Numbered from the stretch's first letter, positions 25,113 to 33,567 are shown. The stretch: 41,053 bases of DNA from Caldilineaceae bacterium (GCA_022842065.1 JALHQH010000022.1:149150-190202), one strand, 5' to 3'. Notes: generated by a model from the sequence alone, not told the origin. Made by a program: numbers and translations.

Positions 25113-26357
25113 ATGCACAATCTAACCGCCCAGCCCCCTCATTTACAACGCGAAACTGTTGCCCTCTCCAGCCTGCGCCGGCGATGGGTGGGGGTGGCAC
25201 TACTCTATGGCGGTGCTTGGTGGCTCGGTTATCAGCTACTGCAAGCGTTCTGGCGCGCGCCCCTGGCCGATCGCTGGCGGATCTTTTCGGCCGTCATGCT
25301 CGTCCTGTTGCTGGGGATGCTCTGGCGTGGGCTGCGCAACAACCGGCAGAACGAAAGCAGCATCCTCTGGCCCACCTTTGGCTATGGCAATGGCCTATCG
25401 CTGGCGCGCGGTGGGTTGCTCATTCTATTAGCTGGTTTTCTCTTCCTGCCCCGCCCGACGATTGCGCTCACCTGGCTACCCGCTTTACTCTACACCGCGG
25501 ATCGGATTATTGATCTCTTTGACGGCTATCTGGCGCGCGTCACCGGCCGCGAGTCTAAATTGGGGGCGATGCTCGATATTGAGTTGGATGGGTTGGGTTT
25601 ATTAGTCGTGGTTTTGCTAGGCGTGCAATATGGGTTGCTGCCCCCTTGGTATCTGATCTTGGCGGGTAGCCGGCAACTCTTTGTGGCCGGCATGTGGTTG
25701 CGCACCCGTTGGGGCAAACCGAACCGTCCGCTGCCCCCCAGCGACAACCGCCGCGTAATCGCCGGCTTCCAGACCGGCTTTCTCAGCGTGATGCTCTGGC
25801 CGATCATGACACCCGAGATTACCAACCTGCTGGCGATTCTCTTTGCGATTCCGCTCTTCTATAGCTTTGGCCGCGATTGGCTGGTCGTGAGTTATCTAAT
25901 CGACTCCCATTCAGCCGCCTATACCCGCGGGCGCGGGTTGATCAAAGCATTCTTTGAGCAGTGGTTGGGGCTAGGGTTGCGCATTGTGGGGACACTGTTG
26001 GTGCTACAACTGCTTTGGCAAGGGTTCCCGACCTTTGCCCAGTGGACGCCCATTTTGGTGCAGATGGGCTGGGGTGATGCATTCGGGTTGCGGATTAGCC
26101 TGGCGCTGATCATGGCGGCAGCTACCCTTGCTTTTGGGGTGGGTTATGCGCCGCGGGTGGCCGGGTTGCTGCTCGTTGCCTTTGCGATCTTGAACATTCA
26201 TGCCACCAGTTTCGGTTGGAACAACAGTACCCTCTTGCTCGTCTGCGCCATGATCGTCGCCCACTTGGGCAGCGGTCCTTGGTCAAGTTGGCAACCAGAG
26301 GATCGCTTTTTGCGCACCCAGATGGGGGGGCAGGGTCAAAAGAGACGAGAGTCGTAG
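25113..26357 (+). CDS. CDP-alcohol phosphatidyltransferase with DoxX-like C-terminal region
   Basis: 414 residues, integral membrane. The exact family motif D-G-x2-A-R-x8-G-x3-D-x3-D is met by D137-G138, A141-R142, G151, D155 and D159, with D134 preceding it. The enzyme should transfer a phospho-alcohol head group from a CDP-linked donor to an acceptor during phospholipid synthesis. Most family members are about 200 residues. Here an extra hydrophobic N-terminus and a C-terminal four-helix segment (about 285-400), ending LGSGPWSSWQPEDRFL, resemble DoxX-type proteins, suggesting a fusion. There is no strong ribosome site before the ATG. Head-group specificity cannot be read. Confidence 0.87.
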   Translation: MHNLTAQPPHLQRETVALSSLRRRWVGVALLYGGAWWLGYQLLQAFWRAPLADRWRIFSAVMLVLLLGMLWRGLRNNRQNESSILWPTFGYGNGLSLARGGLLILLAGFLFLPRPTIALTWLPALLYTADRIIDLFDGYLARVTGRESKLGAMLDIELDGLGLLVVVLLGVQYGLLPPWYLILAGSRQLFVAGMWLRTRWGKPNRPLPPSDNRRVIAGFQTGFLSVMLWPIMTPEITNLLAILFAIPLFYSFGRDWLVVSYLIDSHSAAYTRGRGLIKAFFEQWLGLGLRIVGTLLVLQLLWQGFPTFAQWTPILVQMGWGDAFGLRISLALIMAAATLAFGVGYAPRVAGLLLVAFAILNIHATSFGWNNSTLLLVCAMIVAHLGSGPWSSWQPEDRFLRTQMGGQGQKRRES

Positions 26358-26481
26358 ACACGAGACACGAGATTTGCACACCTGAGTTGGGGAGTTAGAC
26401 TACTTCGTGTCTCGTGTCTCGTGTCTCGTGTCTCGTGTCTCGTGTCTCGTGTCTCGTGTCTCGTGTCTCGTGTCTCGTGCC
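26344..26481. repeat. Heptanucleotide tandem array (TCGTGTC x10) with inverted copies
   Basis: Ten perfect copies of TCGTGTC run from 26405 to 26474, followed by an imperfect one (TCGTGCC). Upstream, near 26357-26373, lie short complementary copies (GACACGA repeated), so the block can fold as a hairpin. It fills the gap between two convergent genes. It is not coding: all frames read through only because 7 is not a multiple of 3. Confidence 0.93.
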
Positions 26482-26483
26482 TT

Positions 26484-26681
26484 CTATTTCTTCTCCGGCA
26501 ATTTATATTCAATGCCCTTATTCTCTTTGAGCCGGCGTGCGGCTTCTTTGTCAATATCTTCTTCAGTGCGCCCTAATGACCAACCTGATGCGCGCACATC
26601 GGCGACTTCGATCCGGAAACTAATCTCTTTATCAGCCTCAGCGAAAACCTTGTCCCAGCCCTTCAATCGATCCCAAGACAT
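26484..26681 (-). CDS. Small protein of unknown function (65 aa)
   Basis: A 65-residue charged protein (MSWDRLKGWDKVF ... EEDIDKEAARRLKEN). AGGAG lies 7 nt before the ATG, the best argument that it is real. A central strand-like part (ISFRIEVADVRASGW) precedes a basic-acidic helix and a lysine-rich tail. No family is recognised. The heptamer tandem array starts just beyond its stop and the convergent phosphatidyltransferase gene faces it. Confidence 0.7.
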   Translation of the reverse strand: MSWDRLKGWDKVFAEADKEISFRIEVADVRASGWSLGRTEEDIDKEAARRLKENKGIEYKLPEKK

Positions 26682-26921
26682 GGCAATTCTCCTATTTGGT
26701 CGATATGCTGCCTACAACCCAGTGCGCAGGCGACGTATATGTCCACTATAGGATACTGATTTTTTAGGTAGATTCAACCCCCAATTCGAGGCAAAAAGTC
26801 CAAAATAGCTCACTTCAATTTACCACAAAAGCAAAGCAGTTACGCCTATTTTTTATTCACTTTACCTGCGCTTTTGCAAGCTAACACAGGCCACTAAGGT
26901 AAACTGTGTATCGTCTTACAA

Positions 26922-28403
26922 TCATTCCAATAATTGCGTATAAACCGTTTGTTGCTGCGACAGTGCAGTTTGGTGAAGGGCATGGCGATTATCATCTGGC
27001 AGATAGGTCTGGCCAGTTTCTGGTGGTAACTCGCTGCTGTGGCTGATCTGCCCCAGTTGCTCCAACGCCAACAGTGCCACGCCACGGCTAGTAATCTCAT
27101 GCTCGGTCAACGCGATAATCGGCTGGTTGAGGGCATCGGCCATGATCTGGAGCCAAGCAGGCGAACTGAGTAGACCACCGCCACTGGCAATAATCTGCTG
27201 CTTCGTGGTTCCCAGGTGAGGCTTAATGCGCCCATAAATGATCGCAAAGCGATAAGCGATGGCTTCCAGCGCAGCCTGCACAATGTCGAGGGGACGGGTA
27301 TTAAGACTAAAACCGACGAGACTGGCGCGGGCACTGCCCTTCCAGCCAGGGGCACGTTCGCCGGCCACAAAGGGCAAAATCGTCAAGCCATGACCGGCAG
27401 GTGGTCGCGCCGCCAACTCTTTTTCCAATTGTTCAGCGGGGGGTAGTTGCAAGGTTTCGCGCAGCCAGGCATAGAGGTTGCCCCCTTCGGTCGTGGCGCC
27501 GCCAAGCAAACCCTGCTGCTGTTTGACTCGGTAAAGCCAGAGGCCGGCGGGCACAACAGGCAGGTCGGGGGGCAGCACGACGCGCATGGCCCCGGTCGTG
27601 CCGATGGTCAACGCAATGCGCGCCGGGTTGTCACAGCCACTGCCGATGTTGGCCGCAGCGCCATCCCCAATCATGGGCAACCAGGGGAGATCCTTTAACA
27701 CGGGCCACCGTTCGGCCCAGGGTGGCAACAGGCCAGTCAGGGCATCATCAACATCGCCCAGCGGCGATAGTTGCGCCTCATCTAGCGGCAACATTGCCAG
27801 CCAGTCGGCGTCCCAGCCCAATGTCCGCCGATTGAGCAGCCCGGTCCACGCCGCCACGCTATAACTTGCCACCCGTTGGCCGAGCAGTTTCCAGTAAAGA
27901 TATTCGCCAAATGAGAGCCAGTAGACCGCACCGCGCAGCCAATCCGGATGGGTGCGTTGTAGCCAGCGAAAGCGCGGCGGCAGGTAGGACGTGTGAACCA
28001 GACAGCCCGTCCGGTCGTGCGCGGCTTGCAGAGCACTTTCCCCCAGCTCGGCGCGCAAGGCTTCGCTGTCGGTCGCGTTACGAGTGTCGGCATAGGTAAA
28101 GAGCGGCGTCACCGGGTCACCAGCGCTGCTCACCCCTAACAGATTGCTGACAAAGGTGGCACCAGCCACGGCCGCAATGCGCGTGGCGCGCCCCCCGGCC
28201 ATTGCCAGCACTTGATCGATGACGGCGACCACATTTTTAAAAAGGTCTTGCGCATCAAAGGTGGCACCGCCGTCAGCCGTCGTCTGCAAATGGTTCGCCA
28301 CTTGGGCGATACAATCAGGCAAGGCATGGCCACGCGCGTCAAAGAGCAGGGCACGGGTTGATGTAGTACCAATATCCAGGGCAAGAATTAAAGGAGTATT
28401 CAC
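26922..28403 (-). CDS. FGGY family carbohydrate kinase (gluconokinase/xylulokinase type)
   Basis: 493 residues from a GTG start. The ATP-domain start is LILALDIGTTSTRALLF, the middle has HDRTGCLVHTSYLPP and IGDGAAANIGSG, and the C-terminal adenosine site is ASGGGLLSSPAWLQIMADAL. GGAG lies 5 nt before the GTG. A longer ORF to 28490 adds an unlikely N-terminus. FGGY kinases phosphorylate sugars or polyols entering the cell; the GTTSTRA and RTGC patterns lean to gluconokinase-like members, but the substrate is uncertain. It follows the ABC importer on the same strand and probably phosphorylates its cargo. A repeat-derived hairpin separates it from the permease gene. Confidence 0.9.
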   Translation of the reverse strand: MNTPLILALDIGTTSTRALLFDARGHALPDCIAQVANHLQTTADGGATFDAQDLFKNVVAVIDQVLAMAGGRATRIAAVAGATFVSNLLGVSSAGDPVTPLFTYADTRNATDSEALRAELGESALQAAHDRTGCLVHTSYLPPRFRWLQRTHPDWLRGAVYWLSFGEYLYWKLLGQRVASYSVAAWTGLLNRRTLGWDADWLAMLPLDEAQLSPLGDVDDALTGLLPPWAERWPVLKDLPWLPMIGDGAAANIGSGCDNPARIALTIGTTGAMRVVLPPDLPVVPAGLWLYRVKQQQGLLGGATTEGGNLYAWLRETLQLPPAEQLEKELAARPPAGHGLTILPFVAGERAPGWKGSARASLVGFSLNTRPLDIVQAALEAIAYRFAIIYGRIKPHLGTTKQQIIASGGGLLSSPAWLQIMADALNQPIIALTEHEITSRGVALLALEQLGQISHSSELPPETGQTYLPDDNRHALHQTALSQQQTVYTQLLE

Positions 28404-28551
28404 AGCGGCTCCATATATACTTAGCGTCGGCATAGATGGTGCTTTGCGCCCATTGCATGAAGAGAAGCTTCGGCTCATGTATACAAGCAATCTTTATGCT
28501 TATCTACCCAACCGCAGTATATGATAATGTGGTCAGCAACAGCTTAAAAAC

Positions 28552-28648
28552 TTACCGCAGAGACGCAAAGTTGCAAAGCACCGCAAAGTTTTAGCCCGTT
28601 CCGCCAATACCCTCTGCGTTTCTCTGCAACTTTGCATCTCTGCGGTAA
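28552..28648. repeat. Imperfect 34-bp inverted repeat of the ACCGCAGAGACGCAAAG family
   Basis: Arms 28552-28585 and 28615-28648 match at about 30 of 34 positions. The words ACCGCAGAGACGCAAAG and CTCTGCGTTTCTCTGC belong to a repeat type common in many environmental bacterial genomes. It accounts for most of the 318-nt gap between permease and kinase; the rest shows nothing clear. Confidence 0.85.
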
Positions 28649-28721
28649 AATGTTTGTTTGCACCCCAGACTTAACTAATACACTTAATTCTATTGGAAGC
28701 TGCCGATTGCCGGGCGATAGA

Positions 28722-29645
28722 TCAGAGCTTCAGCCCACTCATGACAACACCGCTGACAAAGTAGCGTTGCGCTAGGGTAAAGAGCAGCAACACAGGGACG
28801 GTCATCATCGCGGCGGCGGCCATGAGCAGGTGATCGCGCGGGTCGCTGGTTTCCATGGGCATGTATTGGAACGTACGCATGCCCACTGCCACCGTGTAGA
28901 GTTCGCTGCTGTTGATGTAGATAAAGGGGGCAAAAAATTCATTCCAATCGCGCAGGAATTGCAGGATAGCCACCGTGGTGAGCGCCGGCTTCATTAAGGG
29001 CACGATGATCCGCCAGAGAATTTGCACGGGGTTAGCCCCATCAATGGTGGCGGCCTCATCTAAATCGCGCGGAATGCTCATAATAAATTGGCGCAAGAGA
29101 AAGACCATAAACGCGCCACCACCCAGCCAGGCCCCAATCGTCAATGGCACATAGGTATCGATCATTTGGAGCTTGAACCAGAGCAGATATTGGGGAATCA
29201 GCGTCACGGTACCGGGGATCATCATGGTGCCGAGCAGTAGAATAAACCAAACGCCTTTGCCGACAAAGTCGAAGCGGGCAAAAGCATAGGCCGTTGTGGT
29301 GGCGGTCAATACGGTACCGGTAATCGTGATCAGCGCGATCAGCATGCTGTTAAGCATCCAACGGCCAAAGGGCGCGGCGGCAAAGACATCGCTATAGTTG
29401 CTCCAATGGGGGGTGGTGGGGAAGATGTGCGGCGTATAGGAGCGCAACTCTTGCCACGTTTGTAAGGAACTGGAGACAGTCCACAGCAAGGGGAAAGCAA
29501 AGGTGATGCCGACGATGGTCAAGAGCACATAACTAATCACCATGCCGACCAAGCGGCGCTGTTTAATCGCGGCCGAGGCTTTACGGTCGATGCTCCTGTT
29601 TTGGCCCGTAATCGTCGGTGCCGCCGTGTTGGATGTGGTGGTCAT
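28722..29645 (-). CDS. Carbohydrate ABC transporter permease (MalG-like)
   Basis: 307 residues with six predicted membrane helices and the cytoplasmic EAA loop DEAATIDGANPVQILWRII, which docks the ATPase. A hydrophilic N-terminal tail of about 30 residues precedes the first helix. It is the MalG/AraQ-type partner of the permease immediately upstream (15-nt gap), and a GGAG-type site precedes the ATG. Together with the binding protein it forms a CUT1-type sugar importer, but no ATPase gene is in the window. Confidence 0.94.
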   Translation of the reverse strand: MTTTSNTAAPTITGQNRSIDRKASAAIKQRRLVGMVISYVLLTIVGITFAFPLLWTVSSSLQTWQELRSYTPHIFPTTPHWSNYSDVFAAAPFGRWMLNSMLIALITITGTVLTATTTAYAFARFDFVGKGVWFILLLGTMMIPGTVTLIPQYLLWFKLQMIDTYVPLTIGAWLGGGAFMVFLLRQFIMSIPRDLDEAATIDGANPVQILWRIIVPLMKPALTTVAILQFLRDWNEFFAPFIYINSSELYTVAVGMRTFQYMPMETSDPRDHLLMAAAAMMTVPVLLLFTLAQRYFVSGVVMSGLKL

Positions 29646-29660
29646 AAACCCTTACTCCTG

Positions 29661-30614
29661 CTAATCTCCATAATAAAAGACCCACCGGCGCGAGATGCGC
29701 ATCTGGACAATTGTTAGGGTCACGATAATCAACGCAAAGAACCAAGCCAAGGCCGCGGCGTAGCCCATGTCAAAGTAATCAAAGGCATGTTTCCAAATGT
29801 GCAGGGCATAGAACCAGGTGGCAAAGCCCGGCCCACCGCCTTCGGGTGTTAACAAAAAGGCAGCTTCAAAGGTTTGCAGCGCGCCGATAATCCCTAAAAC
29901 TGTATTGAAAAAGATCGTCGGGGTGAGTAGGGGAATGGTGACATGGCGGATGCGTTGCCAGCTATTCGCCCCATCGATCGACGAGGCATCATACAATTCG
30001 GTGGGAATGCCCTGTAGCCCCGCCAAAAAGATGATCATCTGGGTGCCACCGATGCTGGTCCACAGGCGCATCATGATCAACGAAGGGATGGCCCATTGGC
30101 GGTCGCTAAACCAGCCGGGCGGATCGAAGCCCAGACCGCGCAAGCCCTGGTTGACAATCCCAAAATCGGTGTTAAGCAACCATTTCCACAAAATCACCGA
30201 AGCGACCAGCGGCACCAGCGAGGGCATAAAAAAGAGGGTACGGAAAAACGTTACCCCGCGCAACTTGTTATTCAGCAGGATAGCGAGGATCATCGAGCCA
30301 AACACACCCAGCGGGACGCCCAAACCGGCAAAGTAAAAGGTACGGCCGAGCGAAGGCCAGAAAAGCTTATCGGTGGTGAACATTTTGACATAGTTCTCCG
30401 TGCCGATAAATTCCGGCGACCCGATGACATTGTACTTGGTAAAGCTCAGATAAAGCGAGGCCAGCCCTGGGCCAATAAACAGGCCAAAGAAGCCAATCAG
30501 CCAGGGCAAGAGAAAAAGATAGCCGTACAAATTCTCGCGCCGTTTGATCCTAGAACCACCGCGCTTGGCGGGCAATGGTTTTGCCCCTACGGTGTTTGTC
30601 ATACTTGCCATCAT
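29661..30614 (-). CDS. Carbohydrate ABC transporter permease (MalF/UgpA-like)
   Basis: 317 residues, six membrane helices. The EAA loop is LYDASSIDGANSWQRIRHVT followed by IPLLTP. The basic N-terminus (RGGSRIKRRENLYGYLF) is typical of inside-facing MalF-type permeases. GAGGAG precedes the ATG. It pairs with the MalG-like permease next to it and with the binding protein upstream; the 170-nt gap to that gene holds a hairpin that could set the usual excess of binding protein over permease. Confidence 0.94.
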   Translation of the reverse strand: MMASMTNTVGAKPLPAKRGGSRIKRRENLYGYLFLLPWLIGFFGLFIGPGLASLYLSFTKYNVIGSPEFIGTENYVKMFTTDKLFWPSLGRTFYFAGLGVPLGVFGSMILAILLNNKLRGVTFFRTLFFMPSLVPLVASVILWKWLLNTDFGIVNQGLRGLGFDPPGWFSDRQWAIPSLIMMRLWTSIGGTQMIIFLAGLQGIPTELYDASSIDGANSWQRIRHVTIPLLTPTIFFNTVLGIIGALQTFEAAFLLTPEGGGPGFATWFYALHIWKHAFDYFDMGYAAALAWFFALIIVTLTIVQMRISRRWVFYYGD

Positions 30615-30682
30615 TGCTCCTCTATCGTATCACCAAGCCTCCTCACCCTAACCCTCACTGCCGTTAAGGTAAGGGGTGGAAT

Positions 30683-30750
30683 GTGTACTCAGCGTCCCCA
30701 GACGCTGAGCCCGGCTTGCTGGGCTGCGCATCTGGGGACGCGCACTACAC
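30683..30750. repeat. Imperfect 30-bp inverted repeat between binding protein and permease genes
   Basis: Arms 30683-30712 and 30721-30750 pair at 24 of 30 positions around GCGTCCCCAGA/TCTGGGGACGC with an 8-nt loop. In an importer operon such a hairpin often stabilises the upstream binding-protein mRNA or partly terminates transcription before the permease genes. Confidence 0.85.
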
Positions 30751-30784
30751 GCTTAACTTAATGGCAGCGCGGGCGGGGTTCTGG

Positions 30785-32137
30785 TTACGACGGCTCCAGA
30801 TCCAACACGGCTTGGATGTTGTCGTGCAGATCCTGCAAGCCCTGTTCAAACTCGACTGGTTGGTTGGCGTCAAAGAGCAGGGTCGCCCATTGCGCACAGG
30901 CATCGGTATATTCGCGGCCACGTGAGTTGGCGGGGGCGTGGGCGGGAATCCCGTTCTGTAGGTTGGGGATAAACCACTCGTGGACCTCATCCTGCTTGAC
31001 CAGTTCATCGACTACGTCGGGGCGGACAAAGGCACCTTGGCCGGCGACCAGGTTAAAGCCATAACAACCCTCAGTGCTGGTGATATGTTTGAGGAACTGG
31101 AAGGCCTCTTGTGGATGGCCACTATCCTTGAGAATATTCCAGGTGCCGCCACGGATCTGTGAAGGCGCCTTACCATCCGTGCGCAGGGGCAACAGACCCT
31201 GAGAGGCTTTGGCAACCGCTTCATCCTTGATGTCGCGCTTAAAGTTGCGCACATTGAGCGAGCCGCCCCAGTTCATGGTCAACTTACCCTCTAACATGGC
31301 CGAATCTTTATTTTCCAGATCCGTGGTTGAAGGCAGCACCTTATCCGTGACGGCCAGATCATAGATCCAGCGCAAGGCGGCCTGGGCATTCTGATCTTCC
31401 AGCAGCAGACATTTTGTGCCTTCGGCATCGATCAGATCGCCGTTGAAGGCACGCGTCGCGGTGACCAGGTGGCCTTCATCGTAGCCAATGCCCAAGCCAA
31501 AGCGCTCACCCTCTTTGTAGAATTTGCGCGCCCATTCGCCATAAGTCTCCATGGTCGTCTCGTAACCCACGGGGTCGGGCAATTCGATCCCTTCCTGCTC
31601 AAAGTGCAGGGCATTGAGCACCATCGTATCTTGGCCGGCCCAACCCCAGCTGGGCAGACCAAATTGTTTGCCCTGGAAGACTTGCAGCCCGATAAATTGG
31701 TCAAACCACTGGGTCAAATCCAAATTGTCCGAAGCAATCAGATCATCTAGTTCGCCGATGATACCGCCGTTGATTGCACGCCAGAAATGAAAGTGCGAGG
31801 GGTCAAAGGCGCAGATGTCACCGAGATCGCCGGCAGCAAAGAGGGCGTACATCTTGCCATAGTTGTCCTGCTGGCTAGCCCCGGTCAACGGGCGGAATTC
31901 GATGCTAACATCGGGGTTATCCGCCTTAAAGGTGTCGATACGTTCCTCATTCCAACCGGTGCCGGGACCGCGGAAGGTGTCCCAGACCAAGTTCACGCCG
32001 GCGCTGGTCGCCGCTTCGCCCCCCTCCGCGGCCCCACCTGCGGGTGCGGTTTGGGGGACACAGGCTGCTAACAGACCAACGGTGGCCGCCGCGCCACTGA
32101 TTTGCAAAAATTGCCGGCGCGATAAGTTGTTTACCAT
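30785..32137 (-). CDS. Sugar ABC transporter substrate-binding lipoprotein (Tat signal)
   Basis: 450 residues. The N-terminus has the twin-arginine motif SRRQFLQ (6-12), a hydrophobic stretch and a lipobox LLAAC with lipid-acceptor C26, so it is a Tat-exported lipoprotein on the outer face of the membrane. The body is an extracellular solute-binding protein family 1 type: VWDTFRGPGTGWNEERIDTF, FRPLTGASQQDNYGKM and a RGGTWNILKDSGHPQEAFQF segment. The sugar bound is unknown. AGGAGG lies 6 nt before the ATG and a good promoter lies about 40 nt upstream, making this the first gene of the importer operon. Confidence 0.93.
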   Translation of the reverse strand: MVNNLSRRQFLQISGAAATVGLLAACVPQTAPAGGAAEGGEAATSAGVNLVWDTFRGPGTGWNEERIDTFKADNPDVSIEFRPLTGASQQDNYGKMYALFAAGDLGDICAFDPSHFHFWRAINGGIIGELDDLIASDNLDLTQWFDQFIGLQVFQGKQFGLPSWGWAGQDTMVLNALHFEQEGIELPDPVGYETTMETYGEWARKFYKEGERFGLGIGYDEGHLVTATRAFNGDLIDAEGTKCLLLEDQNAQAALRWIYDLAVTDKVLPSTTDLENKDSAMLEGKLTMNWGGSLNVRNFKRDIKDEAVAKASQGLLPLRTDGKAPSQIRGGTWNILKDSGHPQEAFQFLKHITSTEGCYGFNLVAGQGAFVRPDVVDELVKQDEVHEWFIPNLQNGIPAHAPANSRGREYTDACAQWATLLFDANQPVEFEQGLQDLHDNIQAVLDLEPS

Positions 32138-32175
32138 ACAGTTCCTCCTGGATTGTGTTCAATCAATATGTGCGT

Positions 32176-32204
32176 AATATGTAGAGTGAAAGGCTCATTG
32201 TCAA
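32176..32204 (-). promoter_or_regulatory. Sigma70-type promoter of the sugar importer operon
   Basis: On the minus strand TTGACA (32204-32199), a 17-nt spacer and CATATT (32181-32176), four of six -10 consensus bases. Predicted transcription start is about 30 nt before the binding-protein ATG. Confidence 0.65.
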
Positions 32205-32226
32205 CACGATTGAAGCGGGCGCAGTA

Positions 32227-32246
32227 GGGTATACTTTGGGGTATAC
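32227..32246. promoter_or_regulatory. Putative regulator site: direct repeat GGGTATAC x2
   Basis: Two copies of GGGTATAC start 12 nt apart, each ending in the palindrome GTATAC, and lie about 23 nt upstream of the importer -35 box. That position suits an activator or a sugar-responsive regulator. No regulator gene is in the window. Confidence 0.4.
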
Positions 32247-32254
32247 GTAAGGGA

Positions 32255-32344
32255 GTAAGCGTCCGCGGTCGATAGTTTTGGTTCTCTTTTATGCTGCGCT
32301 ACATTACATCATAAATTGTATACAATCGCAAATGTAATTTTTGT
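32255..32344 (+). repeat. Direct repeat copy A flanking the Rpn gene
   Basis: About 90 nt beginning GTAAGCGTCCGCGGTCGA and ending CGCAAATGTAATTTTTGT. It aligns with copy B (33476-33567) at about 76 of 90 positions with one 2-nt gap, counted by hand. It lies between the Rpn-type gene's stop and the importer promoter, and accounts for much of that 303-nt gap. It contains the palindrome ATTGTATACAAT. Confidence 0.85.
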
Positions 32345-32440
32345 GGCTGCTTGGCAACACCAGAGGCAGTCGTAGCGTCTGTGCCGATGATGCTGCGCCA
32401 ATGCCGGTTTGCAAGCCGCGCCACACTGGCCTTTGTGCGA

Positions 32441-33376
32441 TTACGTGATTGGTTTTGGCAATCGCTCCAGAAACGCCTCCATAGTGGCAGCCGTGAGTGC
32501 GGCATCAAGTAGCACATTCAGTTCAGCCAGGGTGGCACTGCGTAAGCGCTCGCCGACAGCGGTTGGCACTGGCCCCAAGCGCCGCTGCAGGATCTGTTCA
32601 ATCAGCCGGCTGGTCGCCAGCAACTCGCCTTTTTCAATGCCTTTTTCAATACCTTCTTCACGGCCTTTTTCAAAACCTGCGTCAAGGCCCTGGGCAAACG
32701 AGCTTTGTTTGAGTTCTTCCTGATGGGCTTCCTCAAACATGGCCGCGCGCTCAGTTGGGGTTACCCGATCCTTCTGGATGATCTCAAAAACTTGGTGGAT
32801 TTCCGCACGGGTGTAGTCGTCGGCATCGACCGTTTCATCCAGACTGTCGTCAATCGCCAACAACCACTGGCGGAGGGGGGCCGGCGTCTGTTCAGTCACA
32901 TACTTGGGGCAGAGGTAGATCACTTTGTGCCCAATCTCGCCTAATGGCTTGCCCTGTAAATCATGTGGGTCAAAATCGATGATCGCAATGTCGGTTTTGT
33001 GGTGGTCACCGGAAGTCAGCACCACAATCGTGTAGACGGTCAGGTGGGGGCGATAGTTGTCGGCGTTGGCCACCTGCTCGAGTAAGGCGACACAGTGATA
33101 AGGGAAAAATCGCGCCCAGTGGGCCCCCGAATGGTCCGAAAAGCGCTCGTGTTGGATATCGACCACGATCCGATTTTTTAGATCCTGGGCAAAGAGGTCA
33201 AACTTCACATCGACGTTGCCGATGGGCGGCGCAAAGGGCTTTTCCGTCTCGACGTTGTCGATCTCGATCTCGATCTTGGCCCCAACCGTGTCCTCCACAA
33301 AGGCAATGAAGATTGCCGGCACGCTGAAGGCTTTTTTGAAGATCACGCCGTAGCGCAACGATGCCACTGCTTGCAT
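32441..33376 (-). CDS. Rpn/PD-(D/E)XK nuclease family transposase-like protein with DUF4351-like tail
   Basis: 311 residues. The N-terminal domain carries a PD-(D/E)XK core read as GNVDVKFD (D56, D60) followed by IVVDIQHE (D73-x-Q75), the pattern of Rpn/PDDEXK_2 proteins. These are recombination-promoting DNA endonucleases once annotated as transposases. A charged repeat GFEKGREEGIEKGIEKGE near 230-247 links to a DUF4351-like C-terminus (LQRRLGPVPTAVGERLRSAT). GGAG lies 10 nt before the ATG. The gene is bracketed by two diverged 90-nt direct repeats, suggesting it moved in as a unit or by duplication. Confidence 0.85.
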   Translation of the reverse strand: MQAVASLRYGVIFKKAFSVPAIFIAFVEDTVGAKIEIEIDNVETEKPFAPPIGNVDVKFDLFAQDLKNRIVVDIQHERFSDHSGAHWARFFPYHCVALLEQVANADNYRPHLTVYTIVVLTSGDHHKTDIAIIDFDPHDLQGKPLGEIGHKVIYLCPKYVTEQTPAPLRQWLLAIDDSLDETVDADDYTRAEIHQVFEIIQKDRVTPTERAAMFEEAHQEELKQSSFAQGLDAGFEKGREEGIEKGIEKGELLATSRLIEQILQRRLGPVPTAVGERLRSATLAELNVLLDAALTAATMEAFLERLPKPIT

Positions 33377-33475
33377 GAGAGGTGCGCTCCTGGAAAATCC
33401 GCTTTGGTAGGCCGTTACGATCTGCGCCCGATTATATCACAAAAGCGCGGTGCGGGTTGGGATTCAGATTTACGC

Positions 33476-33567
33476 GTAAGCGCCTGCGATCGACAACTTT
33501 GGTTGTCTTTTATCAGCTGTGCTACATTACCATATAAATCGTATCCAATCGCAAATGTGATTTTTGT
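33476..33567 (+). repeat. Direct repeat copy B flanking the Rpn gene
   Basis: About 92 nt beginning GTAAGCGCCTGCGATCGA and ending CGCAAATGTGATTTTTGT, same orientation as copy A, 1221 nt away. It lies between the Rpn-type gene's start and the Cas4-like gene, ending 16 nt before the latter's ATG, so it probably supplied that gene's upstream region. Confidence 0.85.

Noticed and set aside
26405..26474. Repeated heptamers as a CRISPR array
   Set aside because: Units are contiguous 7-mers with no spacers and no cas genes nearby; it is a simple tandem repeat.
26336..26554. Minus-strand ORF with RHETRDT peptide repeats
   Set aside because: It is only the heptamer array read in frame; no ribosome site, and it overlaps a better supported small gene.
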